DNA of 64,000 bases from Stenotrophomonas maltophilia (GTDB lineage Bacteria > Pseudomonadota > Gammaproteobacteria > Xanthomonadales > Xanthomonadaceae), in NCBI RefSeq assembly GCF_006974125.1, contig NZ_CP037858.1, forward strand, positions 4,154,001 to 4,218,000, read 5' to 3'. The position numbers and the translations under genes were made by a program. The notes below the pieces were generated by a model. It did no database searches. It was not told where the DNA came from and worked only from the letters and a program-made list of their open reading frames with translations. Position 1 is the stretch's first letter. Each line of letters starts with the position of its first letter. Of this stretch, positions 26,089-34,495 are shown in pieces.

Positions 26089-27870
26089 ATGCCAACCAAC
26101 ATCGATACCCACGATCTCGATGCCACCTCCGGCGCCGTGTATTTCGCCGTCGGCCGTGGCACCGAAGGTGGCCCCGCCTCCTACCATCTGGCCATCGCCG
26201 GCATCACCCAGGGCGTGACCGAACCGCACTGGGGCACGGTGAACAAAGTCGCGCAGAACAGCGGTTACAGCCTGGGCGCGATCCAGGTCGACTTCGGCCA
26301 GCGTGGCGAATGGGCGCTGGGCGCCATCGACGGCCATGCACTGAAGGCCGGCGAAACGACCTATGTCGACGCCGTGATCGATCAGGCCAGCAGCTATGCC
26401 AAGGCGCACAACCTGCCCTTCACCCAGGACCACGCCGACCTGCGCCGCGACCTGCTCAGCCACGGCAATGGCCTGAGCGGGCGCAGCTCGATCCAGTTCA
26501 TCGATACCAACACGCGCGACAGCATCAACGCCTGGGCCGGTTCGGCCGAGGGCAAGCAGTGGATCCACGCCAACATCGACTACCCGCAGGTGCGCAACGC
26601 CACCCGGATCGGCATGACGATGGTGGACGCGCACGGCAGCGGCATCGCCGAGGAAAACCGCTTCGAAGCCATCAGCCTGATCGCCAAGACCGCCAACCAG
26701 TTGCCCAGCCAGCTGCCCAAGCTGCAGAAAGTGCTGGAAGACGGCGGTGACTACGAGGCGCTGCGCGCCAAGGCCGGGCAGATCCGCGAAACCTACCAGT
26801 ACTTCGATGCGCCCAAGGCCGGCGACATCGCCGTGCGCTACGAGGACGCGTATGCCAACAACAAGGACGCAATGGACCGCGCCCATGCCAAGGTCAGCAG
26901 CCGCGACTACTCGCCTGCCGGTGAGCACAACGACGCCGATATCCAGGTGGCGCTGGGCCAGATCGGCGCACCGCGCCAGCAGGCCGGTTCGCAGACGTTG
27001 AAGGAAGGGTCCAGCGGCCGTGACGTGCTGAAGCTGGAAAGCAACCTGGTCACGCTGGGCCATGCCAGTGCTGACGGCCAGCAGACGCTGAATCCGGACC
27101 GGCGCTTCGATGCCACTACCCGCAAGGCGGTGGAAGACTTCCAGCGCGAGCACAATCTCGACCCGGTGGACGGCAAGGCGGGCCCAGCCACGCTGGCCGC
27201 GATCGACCGTGACGCGCGCGAACTGCAGGGCAACCTGGCCGCGCTGGGGCTGACCGACGCCAAGGGCCAGGCCATCAGCAGCGACGGCTATCTGGGCAGC
27301 GGCAGCCGCCACGCGATCAACACCTTCCAGCAGCAGCATGGCCTGCCTGCGACTGGCATCGCCGATGCGGAGACCCGCCAGGCGCTGGCCAATGAAGTGC
27401 AGCAGCGTGCGCAGGGACAGGGCAACACCCCGGAACAGCAGGCAGCGGCCGAGCCAGCGCGCGAGACGGTGTACCCGATGTCCGACCCGCGCAGCCCGCA
27501 GAACTGGCTGTACACCGAGACCCTGGTGCAGGTGAAGTTCGCCGAGGAAGCGCGTGGCCTGCCCTCCGGCGAGCACAGCGAGAAGCTGGCCGCTGCGCTT
27601 ACCGTGGAAGCTGCGCGCGCCGGCCTGTACCGGGTTGATCGCGTTGAGCTGAACCAGGATGGCTCGATGGCGCGCGCGGTGCAGGCCAATGCACTGCACG
27701 ACGAAAGCGCGTTGAACCGCAATACCGCGCCGGTATCGACCGCTGACGCGATGCGCCAGAGCGTGCAGGAGAACAGCGAGCGGGCCTTGCAGGTGAGCGA
27801 TCAGCAGCGCGAGCAGCAGAAGATCGACCAGCAGACCCAGCAGCATGGGCCGCGGGCCATGATGGCGTAA
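26089..27870 (+). CDS. Putative type IV secretion antibacterial effector (X-Tfe) with XVIPCD tail
   Basis: A 593-residue protein without a signal peptide. Residues 1-300 form an unknown, possibly peptidoglycan-cleaving domain (YSLGAIQVDFGQRGEWALGA). Two PG_binding_1-like repeats follow: about 304-372 (SSGRDVLKLESNL, FDATTRKAVEDFQREHNL) and 378-445 (LGSGSRHAINTFQQQHGLPATG). The C-terminus from residue 464 (MSDPRSPQNWLYTETL to the Gln-rich QQREQQKIDQQTQQ end) has the XVIPCD pattern recognised by VirD4 in Xanthomonas and Stenotrophomonas. Such effectors are injected into rival bacteria. The LprI-like gene upstream is the probable immunity partner. No VirB genes lie in this window. Confidence 0.82.
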   Translation: MPTNIDTHDLDATSGAVYFAVGRGTEGGPASYHLAIAGITQGVTEPHWGTVNKVAQNSGYSLGAIQVDFGQRGEWALGAIDGHALKAGETTYVDAVIDQASSYAKAHNLPFTQDHADLRRDLLSHGNGLSGRSSIQFIDTNTRDSINAWAGSAEGKQWIHANIDYPQVRNATRIGMTMVDAHGSGIAEENRFEAISLIAKTANQLPSQLPKLQKVLEDGGDYEALRAKAGQIRETYQYFDAPKAGDIAVRYEDAYANNKDAMDRAHAKVSSRDYSPAGEHNDADIQVALGQIGAPRQQAGSQTLKEGSSGRDVLKLESNLVTLGHASADGQQTLNPDRRFDATTRKAVEDFQREHNLDPVDGKAGPATLAAIDRDARELQGNLAALGLTDAKGQAISSDGYLGSGSRHAINTFQQQHGLPATGIADAETRQALANEVQQRAQGQGNTPEQQAAAEPARETVYPMSDPRSPQNWLYTETLVQVKFAEEARGLPSGEHSEKLAAALTVEAARAGLYRVDRVELNQDGSMARAVQANALHDESALNRNTAPVSTADAMRQSVQENSERALQVSDQQREQQKIDQQTQQHGPRAMMA

Positions 27871-27889
27871 GGAATACAGGCCCACGGGC

Positions 27890-28150
27890 CTGCTGTCGGC
27901 AGATGATGACATCGCAATCGCCACCTATCTGAGCGAGGCGTTGGCAGCTGGTGATGCGGGCCACTTCCAGGAGGCGCTCGGAACAGTGGCGCGCGCCCGC
28001 GGCATGGGCGGCGTTGCCGAGGCCTCCGGTCTTGGACGCGAGAGCCTGTACAAGGCGCTGCGCCCCGGAGCACACCCACGCTTCGATACCGTGCAACGTG
28101 TGCTGTCGGCGCTTGGGGTGCACCTGATCGTGCAGGCCGGCAAGGCCTGA
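27890..28150 (+). pseudogene. 5'-truncated HI1420-type antidote remnant
   Basis: The frame reads DDDIAIATYLSEALAAGDAGHFQEALGTVARARGMGGVAEASGLGRESLYKAL, then FDTVQRVLSALGVHL, an HI1420-like antitoxin helix-turn-helix. No ATG precedes the conserved block; CTG 27890/27893 or TTG 27941 are the only possible starts, and the usual N-terminal FDAAEYLD part is missing or altered. No toxin gene is adjacent: the effector gene ends 20 bases upstream. It is either a small orphan regulator or a decayed remnant. Confidence 0.6.
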
Positions 28151-28165
28151 CCGCGACCGCTTCAT

Positions 28166-28190
28166 TCGCCGGGCGTGGCCCGGCGCTACC
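28166..28190. repeat. GTAG-type hairpin (cgccgggcgtggcccggcg)
   Basis: A short inverted repeat ending in CTAC, of the second core type also seen at 48229 and 52016. It lies between the antidote remnant and the SulP gene. Confidence 0.7.
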
Positions 28191-28206
28191 GGGCCACATG
28201 GCCGGA

Positions 28207-29661
28207 TCAGTGAGCGCTGCGCGCGCCACCCACCTGCTCGATCAACGTCTTGCTGGCCGCATTGAGTCCGACCACCGTCACCTCGGCACCGTGCGCGGCC
28301 AGCTTTTCCTGCGCTCGCTCCAGCGCGGCCACGGCAGTCAGGTCCCACAGGTGGGCATCGCGCAGATCAATCTGCACCTTCGGCGCCACGTGCTGGTAGT
28401 CGAACGCCGCTCCCAGCTGCCCCGCCGAGGCAAAGAACACCTGTCCACGCACGCGGTAGACCTGCGTGTCACCAGCATCATCACGCTGCACGTCCAGCAT
28501 GCGGCCAACCTTGCGCGCGAAGAACAGGGCCGACAGCAGCACACCGCTGAGCACGCCCTTGGCCAGATCGTGGGTGGCCACGGTGACCACCACGGTCAGC
28601 AGCATCACCGCAGACGAGCTGCGCGGATGCGTGCGCAGGTCGCGCAGCGAGCGCCAGCTGAAGGTGCCGATGCTGACCATGATCATCACCGCCACCAGCG
28701 CGGCCATCGGGATCTGCCGCACCAGGTCGCTGCCATACACCACCAGTACCAGCAGGAACACGCCGGCCACCAGGCAGGACAGGCGGCCGCGGCCACCGGA
28801 GGTCACGTTGATCACCGACTGGCCAATCATCGCGCAGCCGGCCATGCCGCCGAGGAAGCCGGTGACCGTATTCGCCACGCCCTGGCCGACGCATTCGCGG
28901 TTGCGCTCGCTGGGCGTCTCGGTGATGTCCTCGACGATCTGCAGGGTCATCATCGATTCGAGCAGGCCGACCACCGCCAGCGTGGCCGACACCGGCAGCA
29001 GGATGCGCAGCGTCTCCCAGGTGAGCGGCACGTCGGGCAGCAGGAAATGCGGCAGGCTGTCGGGCAGCTGGCCCATGTCGCCGACGCTGCGCACCTCCAC
29101 GCCGAAGCCGATCACCACGGCAGTGAGTACGACGATGGCCACCAGCGGCGACGGCACCGCGCGGGTGATGCGTGGCAGCAGGTAGATGATCGCCAGCGCG
29201 GCGGCGCACAGTACGTACACCGTCGGGCCGCGGCCGATCAGCTCGGGCATCTGTGCCAGGAAGATCAGGATCGCCAGCGCGTTGACGAAGCCGGTGATGA
29301 CCGAGCGCGAGACGAAGCGCATCAACGAGCCCAGCTTGAACACGCCCGCGAGCACCTGCAGCAGGCCCGCCAGGATGCTGGCAGCGAACAGGTACTGCAG
29401 GCCATGGTCCTTGACCAGGTCGACCATCACCAGCGCCATTGCACCGGTGGCGGCGGAGATCATGCCGGGGCGGCCGCCAGCGATGGCGGTGATGACGGCA
29501 ATGGAGAACGCGGCATACAGGCCGACCTTGGGGTCGACGCCGGCGATGAGCGAGAACGCGATGGCCTCGGGAATCAGGGCCAGGGCGACGACGATGCCGG
29601 AGAGCAGGTCGCCACGGATGTTACCGAGCCATTGCTGGCGCAGGGGGTAGGACGTTTGCAT
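28207..29661 (-). CDS. SulP family anion transporter with STAS domain
   Basis: A 484-residue inner-membrane carrier for sulfate, bicarbonate or another small anion. The N-terminal half carries the SulP signature region ([34 protein letters not shown]), and a shortened STAS domain covers about residues 395-480 ([45 protein letters not shown]). The order and length fit bacterial SulP proteins. The substrate cannot be fixed from sequence. It stands alone. Confidence 0.9.
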   Translation of the reverse strand: MQTSYPLRQQWLGNIRGDLLSGIVVALALIPEAIAFSLIAGVDPKVGLYAAFSIAVITAIAGGRPGMISAATGAMALVMVDLVKDHGLQYLFAASILAGLLQVLAGVFKLGSLMRFVSRSVITGFVNALAILIFLAQMPELIGRGPTVYVLCAAALAIIYLLPRITRAVPSPLVAIVVLTAVVIGFGVEVRSVGDMGQLPDSLPHFLLPDVPLTWETLRILLPVSATLAVVGLLESMMTLQIVEDITETPSERNRECVGQGVANTVTGFLGGMAGCAMIGQSVINVTSGGRGRLSCLVAGVFLLVLVVYGSDLVRQIPMAALVAVMIMVSIGTFSWRSLRDLRTHPRSSSAVMLLTVVVTVATHDLAKGVLSGVLLSALFFARKVGRMLDVQRDDAGDTQVYRVRGQVFFASAGQLGAAFDYQHVAPKVQIDLRDAHLWDLTAVAALERAQEKLAAHGAEVTVVGLNAASKTLIEQVGGARSAH

Positions 29662-29893
29662 GGGAAAACTCCGCGCGCAGGCGGGCGTGGCCGCATGGCG
29701 CTGCAGTGGAAAGACACGGGTTCCTGAGCCGGGCAGGCCGGCTGCCGATGTACGGCGAGGGTCAGGGTGGCGTGATCACTGCAGGCGGGCGTCGGTACGT
29801 GGGAGGGAGGCAGTCTACGGCACAGGGCTGCCCAGGGACAGCGTCGGCAGGCCGCAACGGCAGTGAAGCATGGCGCCGCTCTACAATCGGGCC

Positions 29894-30850
29894 ATGGCCA
29901 CCCACCGCCCGCAGTTCTTCGACCCCGCCACCGAACAGGGCGTGCTTCGCCTGTCGATCGCCGCTTCGCTGCTGCTGGCCGCGGCGGCCGTGGTGTTCGG
30001 CCTGCTCGCCAATTCGTCGTTGATCATCTTCGACGGCATCTATGGCCTGATCGACGTGGTGATGACCTGGCTGTCGCTGCTGGTGGCGCGGTTGATCGCG
30101 CTGTCCACGCAGACCGATGCGCTGCAATCGCGGCTCAACCAGCGCTTCACCATGGGCTTCTGGCATCTGGAGCCGATCGTGCTGGGGGTGAGCGGCACGC
30201 TGATGATCGGCGCGGCGCTGTATGCCCTGGTCAATGCGGTGGATGCGTTGATGTCCGGTGGCCGCCATATCGCGCTGGGCCCGGCCATTGCCTTCGCCGG
30301 GCTGTCGATCGTGGGCGAAGGTGCGCTGGCCTGGTTCATCCTGCGCGCCAACCGCCGCATCGGCTCGGAATTCATCGCGTTGGACGCGAAGAACTGGGTG
30401 ATCGCGGCCAGCATGTCGGCCTGCTACCTGCTGGCCTTCCTCGGCGGCGTGCTGGTGCAGGGCACCTCGCTGGCGTGGATCGGGCCGTACATCGACCCGG
30501 CCATCCTCGCCTTCGTCTGCGTGCTGGTGATGATCGCCCCGCTCGGTACCGTGCGCCGGGCGCTGGCCGGCATCCTGCTGGTCACCCCGCCGGAACTGCA
30601 GGCGCACGTGGATGCGGTGGCACGCGCGATCGTGGCCAAGCACGGCTTCGTCGAGCACCGCAGCTACGTGGCGCAGGTGGGGCGTGGCGAGCAGATCGAG
30701 CTGTTCTTCGTGGTGCCGGAAAACGACCCGCCGCGACCCTTGGTGGAATGGGATCAGCTGCGCGACGAGATCGGAGATGCGCTGGGCGAGGCCTCACCGG
30801 ACCGCTGGCTGACCATCATGTTCACCACCGACCGCGAATGGACGATCTAG
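29894..30850 (+). CDS. Cation diffusion facilitator family transporter
   Basis: A 318-residue inner-membrane efflux protein with about five to six helices and a C-terminal cytosolic domain (from about residue 225, TPPELQAHVDAVARAIVAKHGFVEHRSYV). Helix 2 holds SLIIFDGIYGLIDVVMTW and helix 5 EFIALDAKNWVIAAS, the positions where CDF proteins bind metal, here with Asp and no His in the helix 2 motif. That pattern suggests a divergent subgroup; zinc, iron and cobalt are all possible. ATG 29894 follows a short leader frame from 29870. Confidence 0.82.
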   Translation: MATHRPQFFDPATEQGVLRLSIAASLLLAAAAVVFGLLANSSLIIFDGIYGLIDVVMTWLSLLVARLIALSTQTDALQSRLNQRFTMGFWHLEPIVLGVSGTLMIGAALYALVNAVDALMSGGRHIALGPAIAFAGLSIVGEGALAWFILRANRRIGSEFIALDAKNWVIAASMSACYLLAFLGGVLVQGTSLAWIGPYIDPAILAFVCVLVMIAPLGTVRRALAGILLVTPPELQAHVDAVARAIVAKHGFVEHRSYVAQVGRGEQIELFFVVPENDPPRPLVEWDQLRDEIGDALGEASPDRWLTIMFTTDREWTI

Positions 30851-30877
30851 GTCGCCAGGACGATCGATCAAGTTTTT

Positions 30878-30902
30878 CGTACGCATTGCAACCCAACGTA
30901 CG
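30878..30902. promoter_or_regulatory. Repeated cgtacg motif upstream of ohr
   Basis: Two copies of the palindrome cgtacg, 13 bases apart, lie about 60 bases before the ohr start. Position fits an operator, but it does not match a consensus I can name. Confidence 0.3.
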
Positions 30903-30961
30903 CGGAAACCGGGCAAAGTAGGCTCCAACGCACCACCCACTCACCGACCAGGAGCATCCCG

Positions 30962-31387
30962 ATGTCCATCGAAAAGGTTCTGTACACCGCCCAGGCCACC
31001 TCCACCGGCGGCCGTGAAGGCCGTTCCGTCTCCTCCGACAACGTGCTGGACATCCAGCTGTCGACCCCGCGCGAGCTGGGCGGCGCCGGCGGCCCGGGCA
31101 CCAACCCGGAACAGCTGTTCGCGGCTGGCTACTCGGCCTGCTTCCTGGGCGCGCTGAAGTTCGTGGCCGGCCAGGCCAAGGTCGCGCTGCCGGCCGACAC
31201 CACCGTGACCGGCAAGGTCGGCATCGGCCAGATCCCGACCGGTTTCGGCATCGAAGCCGAGCTGACCATCAACGTGCCGGGCGTGCCGCGCGAGCAGGTG
31301 GAAGAACTGGTGCAGAAGGCGCACATCGTGTGCCCGTACTCGAATGCCACCCGCGGCAACATCGACGTGACGCTGATCGTTGCCTGA
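30962..31387 (+). CDS. ohr: Organic hydroperoxide resistance protein
   Basis: A 141-residue OsmC/Ohr-fold peroxidase that reduces organic and lipid hydroperoxides with lipoylated proteins as electron donor. Both redox cysteines are present: C60 in YSACFLGAL and C124 in [13 protein letters not shown]. The [10 protein letters not shown] motif carries the conserved Glu/Gly. The Shine-Dalgarno is AGGAG, 8 bases before ATG. No ohrR gene is adjacent, unlike in many Xanthomonas strains. Confidence 0.95.
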   Translation: MSIEKVLYTAQATSTGGREGRSVSSDNVLDIQLSTPRELGGAGGPGTNPEQLFAAGYSACFLGALKFVAGQAKVALPADTTVTGKVGIGQIPTGFGIEAELTINVPGVPREQVEELVQKAHIVCPYSNATRGNIDVTLIVA

Positions 31388-31395
31388 TGGGGTGA

Positions 31396-31418
31396 TGCCG
31401 GCCAGCGGCCGGCACTAC
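31396..31418. repeat. Single SMAG-type hairpin
   Basis: One copy of gccggccagcggccggc with terminal CTAC, just downstream of ohr. Confidence 0.75.
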
Positions 31419-31435
31419 CCGCGCGGGGCAAAAAA

Positions 31436-31473
31436 ATGGGCGGATGCCGGTCGAAACCGGGCATCCGCCCATC
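31436..31473 (-). terminator. Intrinsic terminator of the valine catabolism operon
   Basis: A long stem (gggcggatgcc with its complement, one bulge) followed on the minus strand by seven Ts. It lies about 165 bases past the mmsB stop codon. Confidence 0.75.
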
Positions 31474-31532
31474 CCACCTCGGGTGGGCCCCGGCACGTGG
31501 CCGGGGACGCATTCGCTGCGGCGCGCATCCAT

Positions 31533-31576
31533 CCTTCTGGAGAAGAGCCCCCTTCCTTCTGGAGAAGAGCCCCCTT
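31533..31576. repeat. Two perfect 22-bp tandem repeats
   Basis: Two exact head-to-tail copies (31533-31554 and 31555-31576), followed by a 9-bp hairpin at 31569-31591. They lie between mmsB and its terminator, in transcribed but untranslated sequence. Confidence 0.85.
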
Positions 31577-31638
31577 GTTGTTCAAGGGGGCGCGCCAACG
31601 GCGCGGGGATAAGGTGGAATGCGCGGACCAGCGACCAG

Positions 31639-32529
31639 TTACTGGTCGCTGGTGATCAGCTGCACGACGCTGGAGAAATCCAGCTTGCCGCGGCCGGCCT
31701 GGTGGTTCATCGAATACAGGTTGCGGGCCACTTCGCCCAGCGGGATCGAGGCACCGACACTCATCGCCGCTTCCACCGCCAGGCCCATGTCCTTCAGCAT
31801 CAGGTCGCTGCCGAAACCGCCGCTGTAGCCGCGCGACGCAGGCGCGTTCTCCAGCACGCCCGGCCACGGGTTGCACACTTCGGTGGCCCAGCTGCGGCCG
31901 GTGCTGACCGCCATCATCTGCGACAGCACCTTCGGGTCCAGCCCGTGCGCCACGCCGAGCGCGATGGCTTCGCCGGTCACCGCCATGATCACGCCCAGCG
32001 CCATGTTGTTGCACAGCTTGGCAACCTGGCCGGCACCACTGGCGCCCACGTGGAAGATGTTCTTGCCCATCGCCTGCAGCACCGGGCGCGCGCGTTCCAG
32101 CGCGTCCTTTTCACCACCGACGATGAAGGTCAGGGTGCCGGCCTGGGCACCGGCGGTACCGCCGGACACCGGCGCGTCGATCATCTGCAGGCCACGCGCG
32201 GCCGCGGCTTCGGAAACCTTGCGCGCGCTCGCCGGGGCAATGGTGCTGCAGTCGATGACCAGTGCACCGGCCGGAATCGCGGCGAGGATGCCGTCATCGC
32301 CCAGGTACACGCCTTCGACATGGCGGCTGGCCGGCAGCATCGAGATCACCACTTCGGCGTCGGCCAGGGTTTCACGCGCCGACGCAGCCGCGCTGGCGCC
32401 GGCATCGACGGCCGCCTGCACCGCGGCCGGGACCAGATCGAACACGCGCACGGTGTGGCCGTTCTTGACCAGATTGGCGGCCATCGGGCCACCCATGTTG
32501 CCCAACCCAATGAATGCAATGCGGCTCAT
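31639..32529 (-). CDS. mmsB: 3-hydroxyisobutyrate dehydrogenase
   Basis: A 296-residue NAD+-dependent enzyme that oxidises 3-hydroxyisobutyrate to methylmalonate semialdehyde in valine degradation. The Rossmann motif is GLGNMGGPMA (8-17), the substrate-binding signature APVSGGTAGAQAGTL lies near residue 118, and the catalytic Lys is in GAGQVAKLCNNM. It is the last gene of the operon and overlaps the hydrolase gene by ATGA. The next step, by MmsA, is encoded by the first gene. Confidence 0.94.
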   Translation of the reverse strand: MSRIAFIGLGNMGGPMAANLVKNGHTVRVFDLVPAAVQAAVDAGASAAASARETLADAEVVISMLPASRHVEGVYLGDDGILAAIPAGALVIDCSTIAPASARKVSEAAAARGLQMIDAPVSGGTAGAQAGTLTFIVGGEKDALERARPVLQAMGKNIFHVGASGAGQVAKLCNNMALGVIMAVTGEAIALGVAHGLDPKVLSQMMAVSTGRSWATEVCNPWPGVLENAPASRGYSGGFGSDLMLKDMGLAVEAAMSVGASIPLGEVARNLYSMNHQAGRGKLDFSSVVQLITSDQ

Positions 32530-33701
32530 GCCAGGCTCCTTTCAGCGACGGGGGTGCCCAGGTCGGCCAGCGGATGCGCGGCATCGGCCCAGGGCGAAGC
32601 GAAGAACGTATCGGCCCACTCGGCGGTGGCCTCGGCCAGCGTGGCCGGGTTCCACTGCGGGTTGCGGTCCTTGTCGATCAGCAGCGCGCGGATGCCTTCG
32701 GCGAAATCGCCGTGGGCGGCGCAGTGCAGCGCGGTGATGTACTCCAGCCGGTAGACGCTGGCCAGGTCCTGGCCGGCGCTGCGGCGCTGCAGTTCGAAGG
32801 CCAGCCGCGCCGAGCCGGGCGCACCGGCGGCGAGGGTCTTCTGTGCGGCCTGCAGCCAGGCATCGTCGGTCTGCAGGCCGGCAATGCGCGCCACGATGGC
32901 CTGCAGGTCATCGCCTTCGCACAGCGCCTCGACCTGCGCCGCATGGGCCAGCAACGGGCCGGTGGCGGCGTCGCTGGCGTGCGACTGCAGCAGATGGGTC
33001 AGGCGTTCGTGGTTGTGTGCGGCATCGCCCGACCAGGCCACCTGCAGCAGCGCGTCGAACACCGCGCTGCGGCGTTCTTCGGTCACGTGCACATCGGCCA
33101 GGCCGGCATAGATGGCATCGCCCGGGTTGAGCAGTGCGCCGGTCAGGGCCAGGAACAGGCCGCCCTTGCCCGGCACGCGCGGCAGCAGCCAGCTGCCACC
33201 GACATCGGGGAACAGGCCAACGGTGATTTCCGGGAAGGCCAGCTTGGAACGTTCGCTGACCACGCGGTGGCTGGCACCGGACATCAGGCCGATGCCGCCG
33301 CCCATCACGATGCCGTGACCCCAGCACAGGATCGGCTTGGCGTAGGTGTGGATGAGGTAGTCGACGCGGTACTCGACGTCGAAGAACTCCGCTGCGTAGT
33401 CGTTCTCGCGGATGTCGCGGCGGCCATCTTCGCGGAAGGCAACCATGCTCTTGTACAGGCTGTGCAGGTCACCGCCGGCACAGAATGCTTTTTCACCGGC
33501 GCCCTGCAGCACCACCATGGCGATGCCGTCGTCGTCGGCCCAGGCATTCAACTGCTTCAGCAGCAGGTGTGCCATCGGCAGCGAGAAACCGTTGAGCGTA
33601 CGCGGCGCGTTGAGCGTTGCGATGCCGATGCGCGCGCCGTTGCCGGCCACGCGCTCTTCGAACAGCACCGGTGCGTCGTCGGCAGCGGTGTCGGTGCTCA
33701 T
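32526..33701 (-). CDS. 3-hydroxyisobutyryl-CoA hydrolase (enoyl-CoA hydratase fold)
   Basis: A 391-residue crotonase-superfamily protein. The oxyanion-hole segments KAFCAGGDLHSLY and HGIVMGGGIGLMSG, and FPEITVGLFPDVGGSWLLPR, match HIBYL-CoA hydrolase, which is longer than hydratases (about 260 residues). It removes CoA from 3-hydroxyisobutyryl-CoA in valine breakdown. ATG 33701 overlaps the upstream stop codon (ATGA), which fixes the start better than the frame to 33713. Confidence 0.9.
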   Translation of the reverse strand: MSTDTAADDAPVLFEERVAGNGARIGIATLNAPRTLNGFSLPMAHLLLKQLNAWADDDGIAMVVLQGAGEKAFCAGGDLHSLYKSMVAFREDGRRDIRENDYAAEFFDVEYRVDYLIHTYAKPILCWGHGIVMGGGIGLMSGASHRVVSERSKLAFPEITVGLFPDVGGSWLLPRVPGKGGLFLALTGALLNPGDAIYAGLADVHVTEERRSAVFDALLQVAWSGDAAHNHERLTHLLQSHASDAATGPLLAHAAQVEALCEGDDLQAIVARIAGLQTDDAWLQAAQKTLAAGAPGSARLAFELQRRSAGQDLASVYRLEYITALHCAAHGDFAEGIRALLIDKDRNPQWNPATLAEATAEWADTFFASPWADAAHPLADLGTPVAERSLA

Positions 33702-34495
33702 GCGTTCTTCCACTGCGCGGCGCGCTTTTCCAGGAAGGCAGTCACGCCCTCGACCTGGTCGGCGGTGTCGAACAGGTCGACGAAGGCTTCACGCTCGGCC
33801 ACCAGTGCCGAGGCGTGGGTGCCGGTGCGGGTGGACTGCACCAGGGTCTTGCAGGCGGCGATGCTGGTCGGGCTCTGCTTGCCGGCCTTCTTCGCCCATT
33901 CCAGGGCCAGTGCCTTGGCTTCGCCCTTGCCGACCTTTTCTTCGGCCAGGCCAATGCGCAGCGCGGTCTCGGCGTTGATGCGCTCACCCAGCAGGATCAT
34001 GCGCTTGGCCCAGCCCTCACCGACCAGGCGCGGCAGGTTCTGGGTGCCACCGGCGCACGGCAGCAGGCCGACGGTGGCCTCCGGCAGCGCGACCTGGGCA
34101 TGGTCTTCGATGATCCGCAGGTCGCAGGCCAGTGCGCATTCCAGGCCACCGCCCATGGCGTAGCCGTTGATCGCAGCGATCGACACGCCACGGAAAGCGG
34201 ACAGCGCTTCGAAGGCTTCACCGAAGCGGCGTGCGGCTTCACGTGCAGCGGCCTTGTCGCCGGAGGCGAACTGGTTGAGGTCGGCACCGGCGGAGAAGAA
34301 CTTCTCGCCGTCACCGGTGATCACCAGCGCGTAGATCTCGCGGTCCGCGTTGAGCGCGCCCACCAGGTCGCGCAGCGCCGACAGGCTGTGCACGGTCCAG
34401 GTGTGCGCCGGCGGGTTGTGCAGGGTGACTACGGCGGTGTGGCCATCGACCTCGACCTTCAGACCCACGTGCTCCTGGGTACGCCAATCCTTCAT
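33698..34495 (-). CDS. Enoyl-CoA hydratase
   Basis: A 265-residue crotonase. The two oxyanion-hole motifs are KFFSAGADLNQFA and AINGYAMGGGLECALACD, and the catalytic Glu region is PEATVGLLPCAGGTQNLPR. In this operon it should hydrate methacrylyl-CoA to 3-hydroxyisobutyryl-CoA. The ATG at 34495 overlaps the acyl-CoA dehydrogenase stop, and the stop overlaps the hydrolase start, both by four bases. Confidence 0.9.
   Translation of the reverse strand: MKDWRTQEHVGLKVEVDGHTAVVTLHNPPAHTWTVHSLSALRDLVGALNADREIYALVITGDGEKFFSAGADLNQFASGDKAAAREAARRFGEAFEALSAFRGVSIAAINGYAMGGGLECALACDLRIIEDHAQVALPEATVGLLPCAGGTQNLPRLVGEGWAKRMILLGERINAETALRIGLAEEKVGKGEAKALALEWAKKAGKQSPTSIAACKTLVQSTRTGTHASALVAEREAFVDLFDTADQVEGVTAFLEKRAAQWKNA

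Noticed and set aside
25417..27924. Open frame of 835 codons on the minus strand
   Set aside because: Antisense to the effector gene; its composition is Gln/Arg/His/Leu-rich with no domains, an artefact of high GC content.
30878..30902. OhrR operator
   Set aside because: Position is right but the sequence is not the known OhrR palindrome and no ohrR is adjacent; kept only as a low-confidence site.
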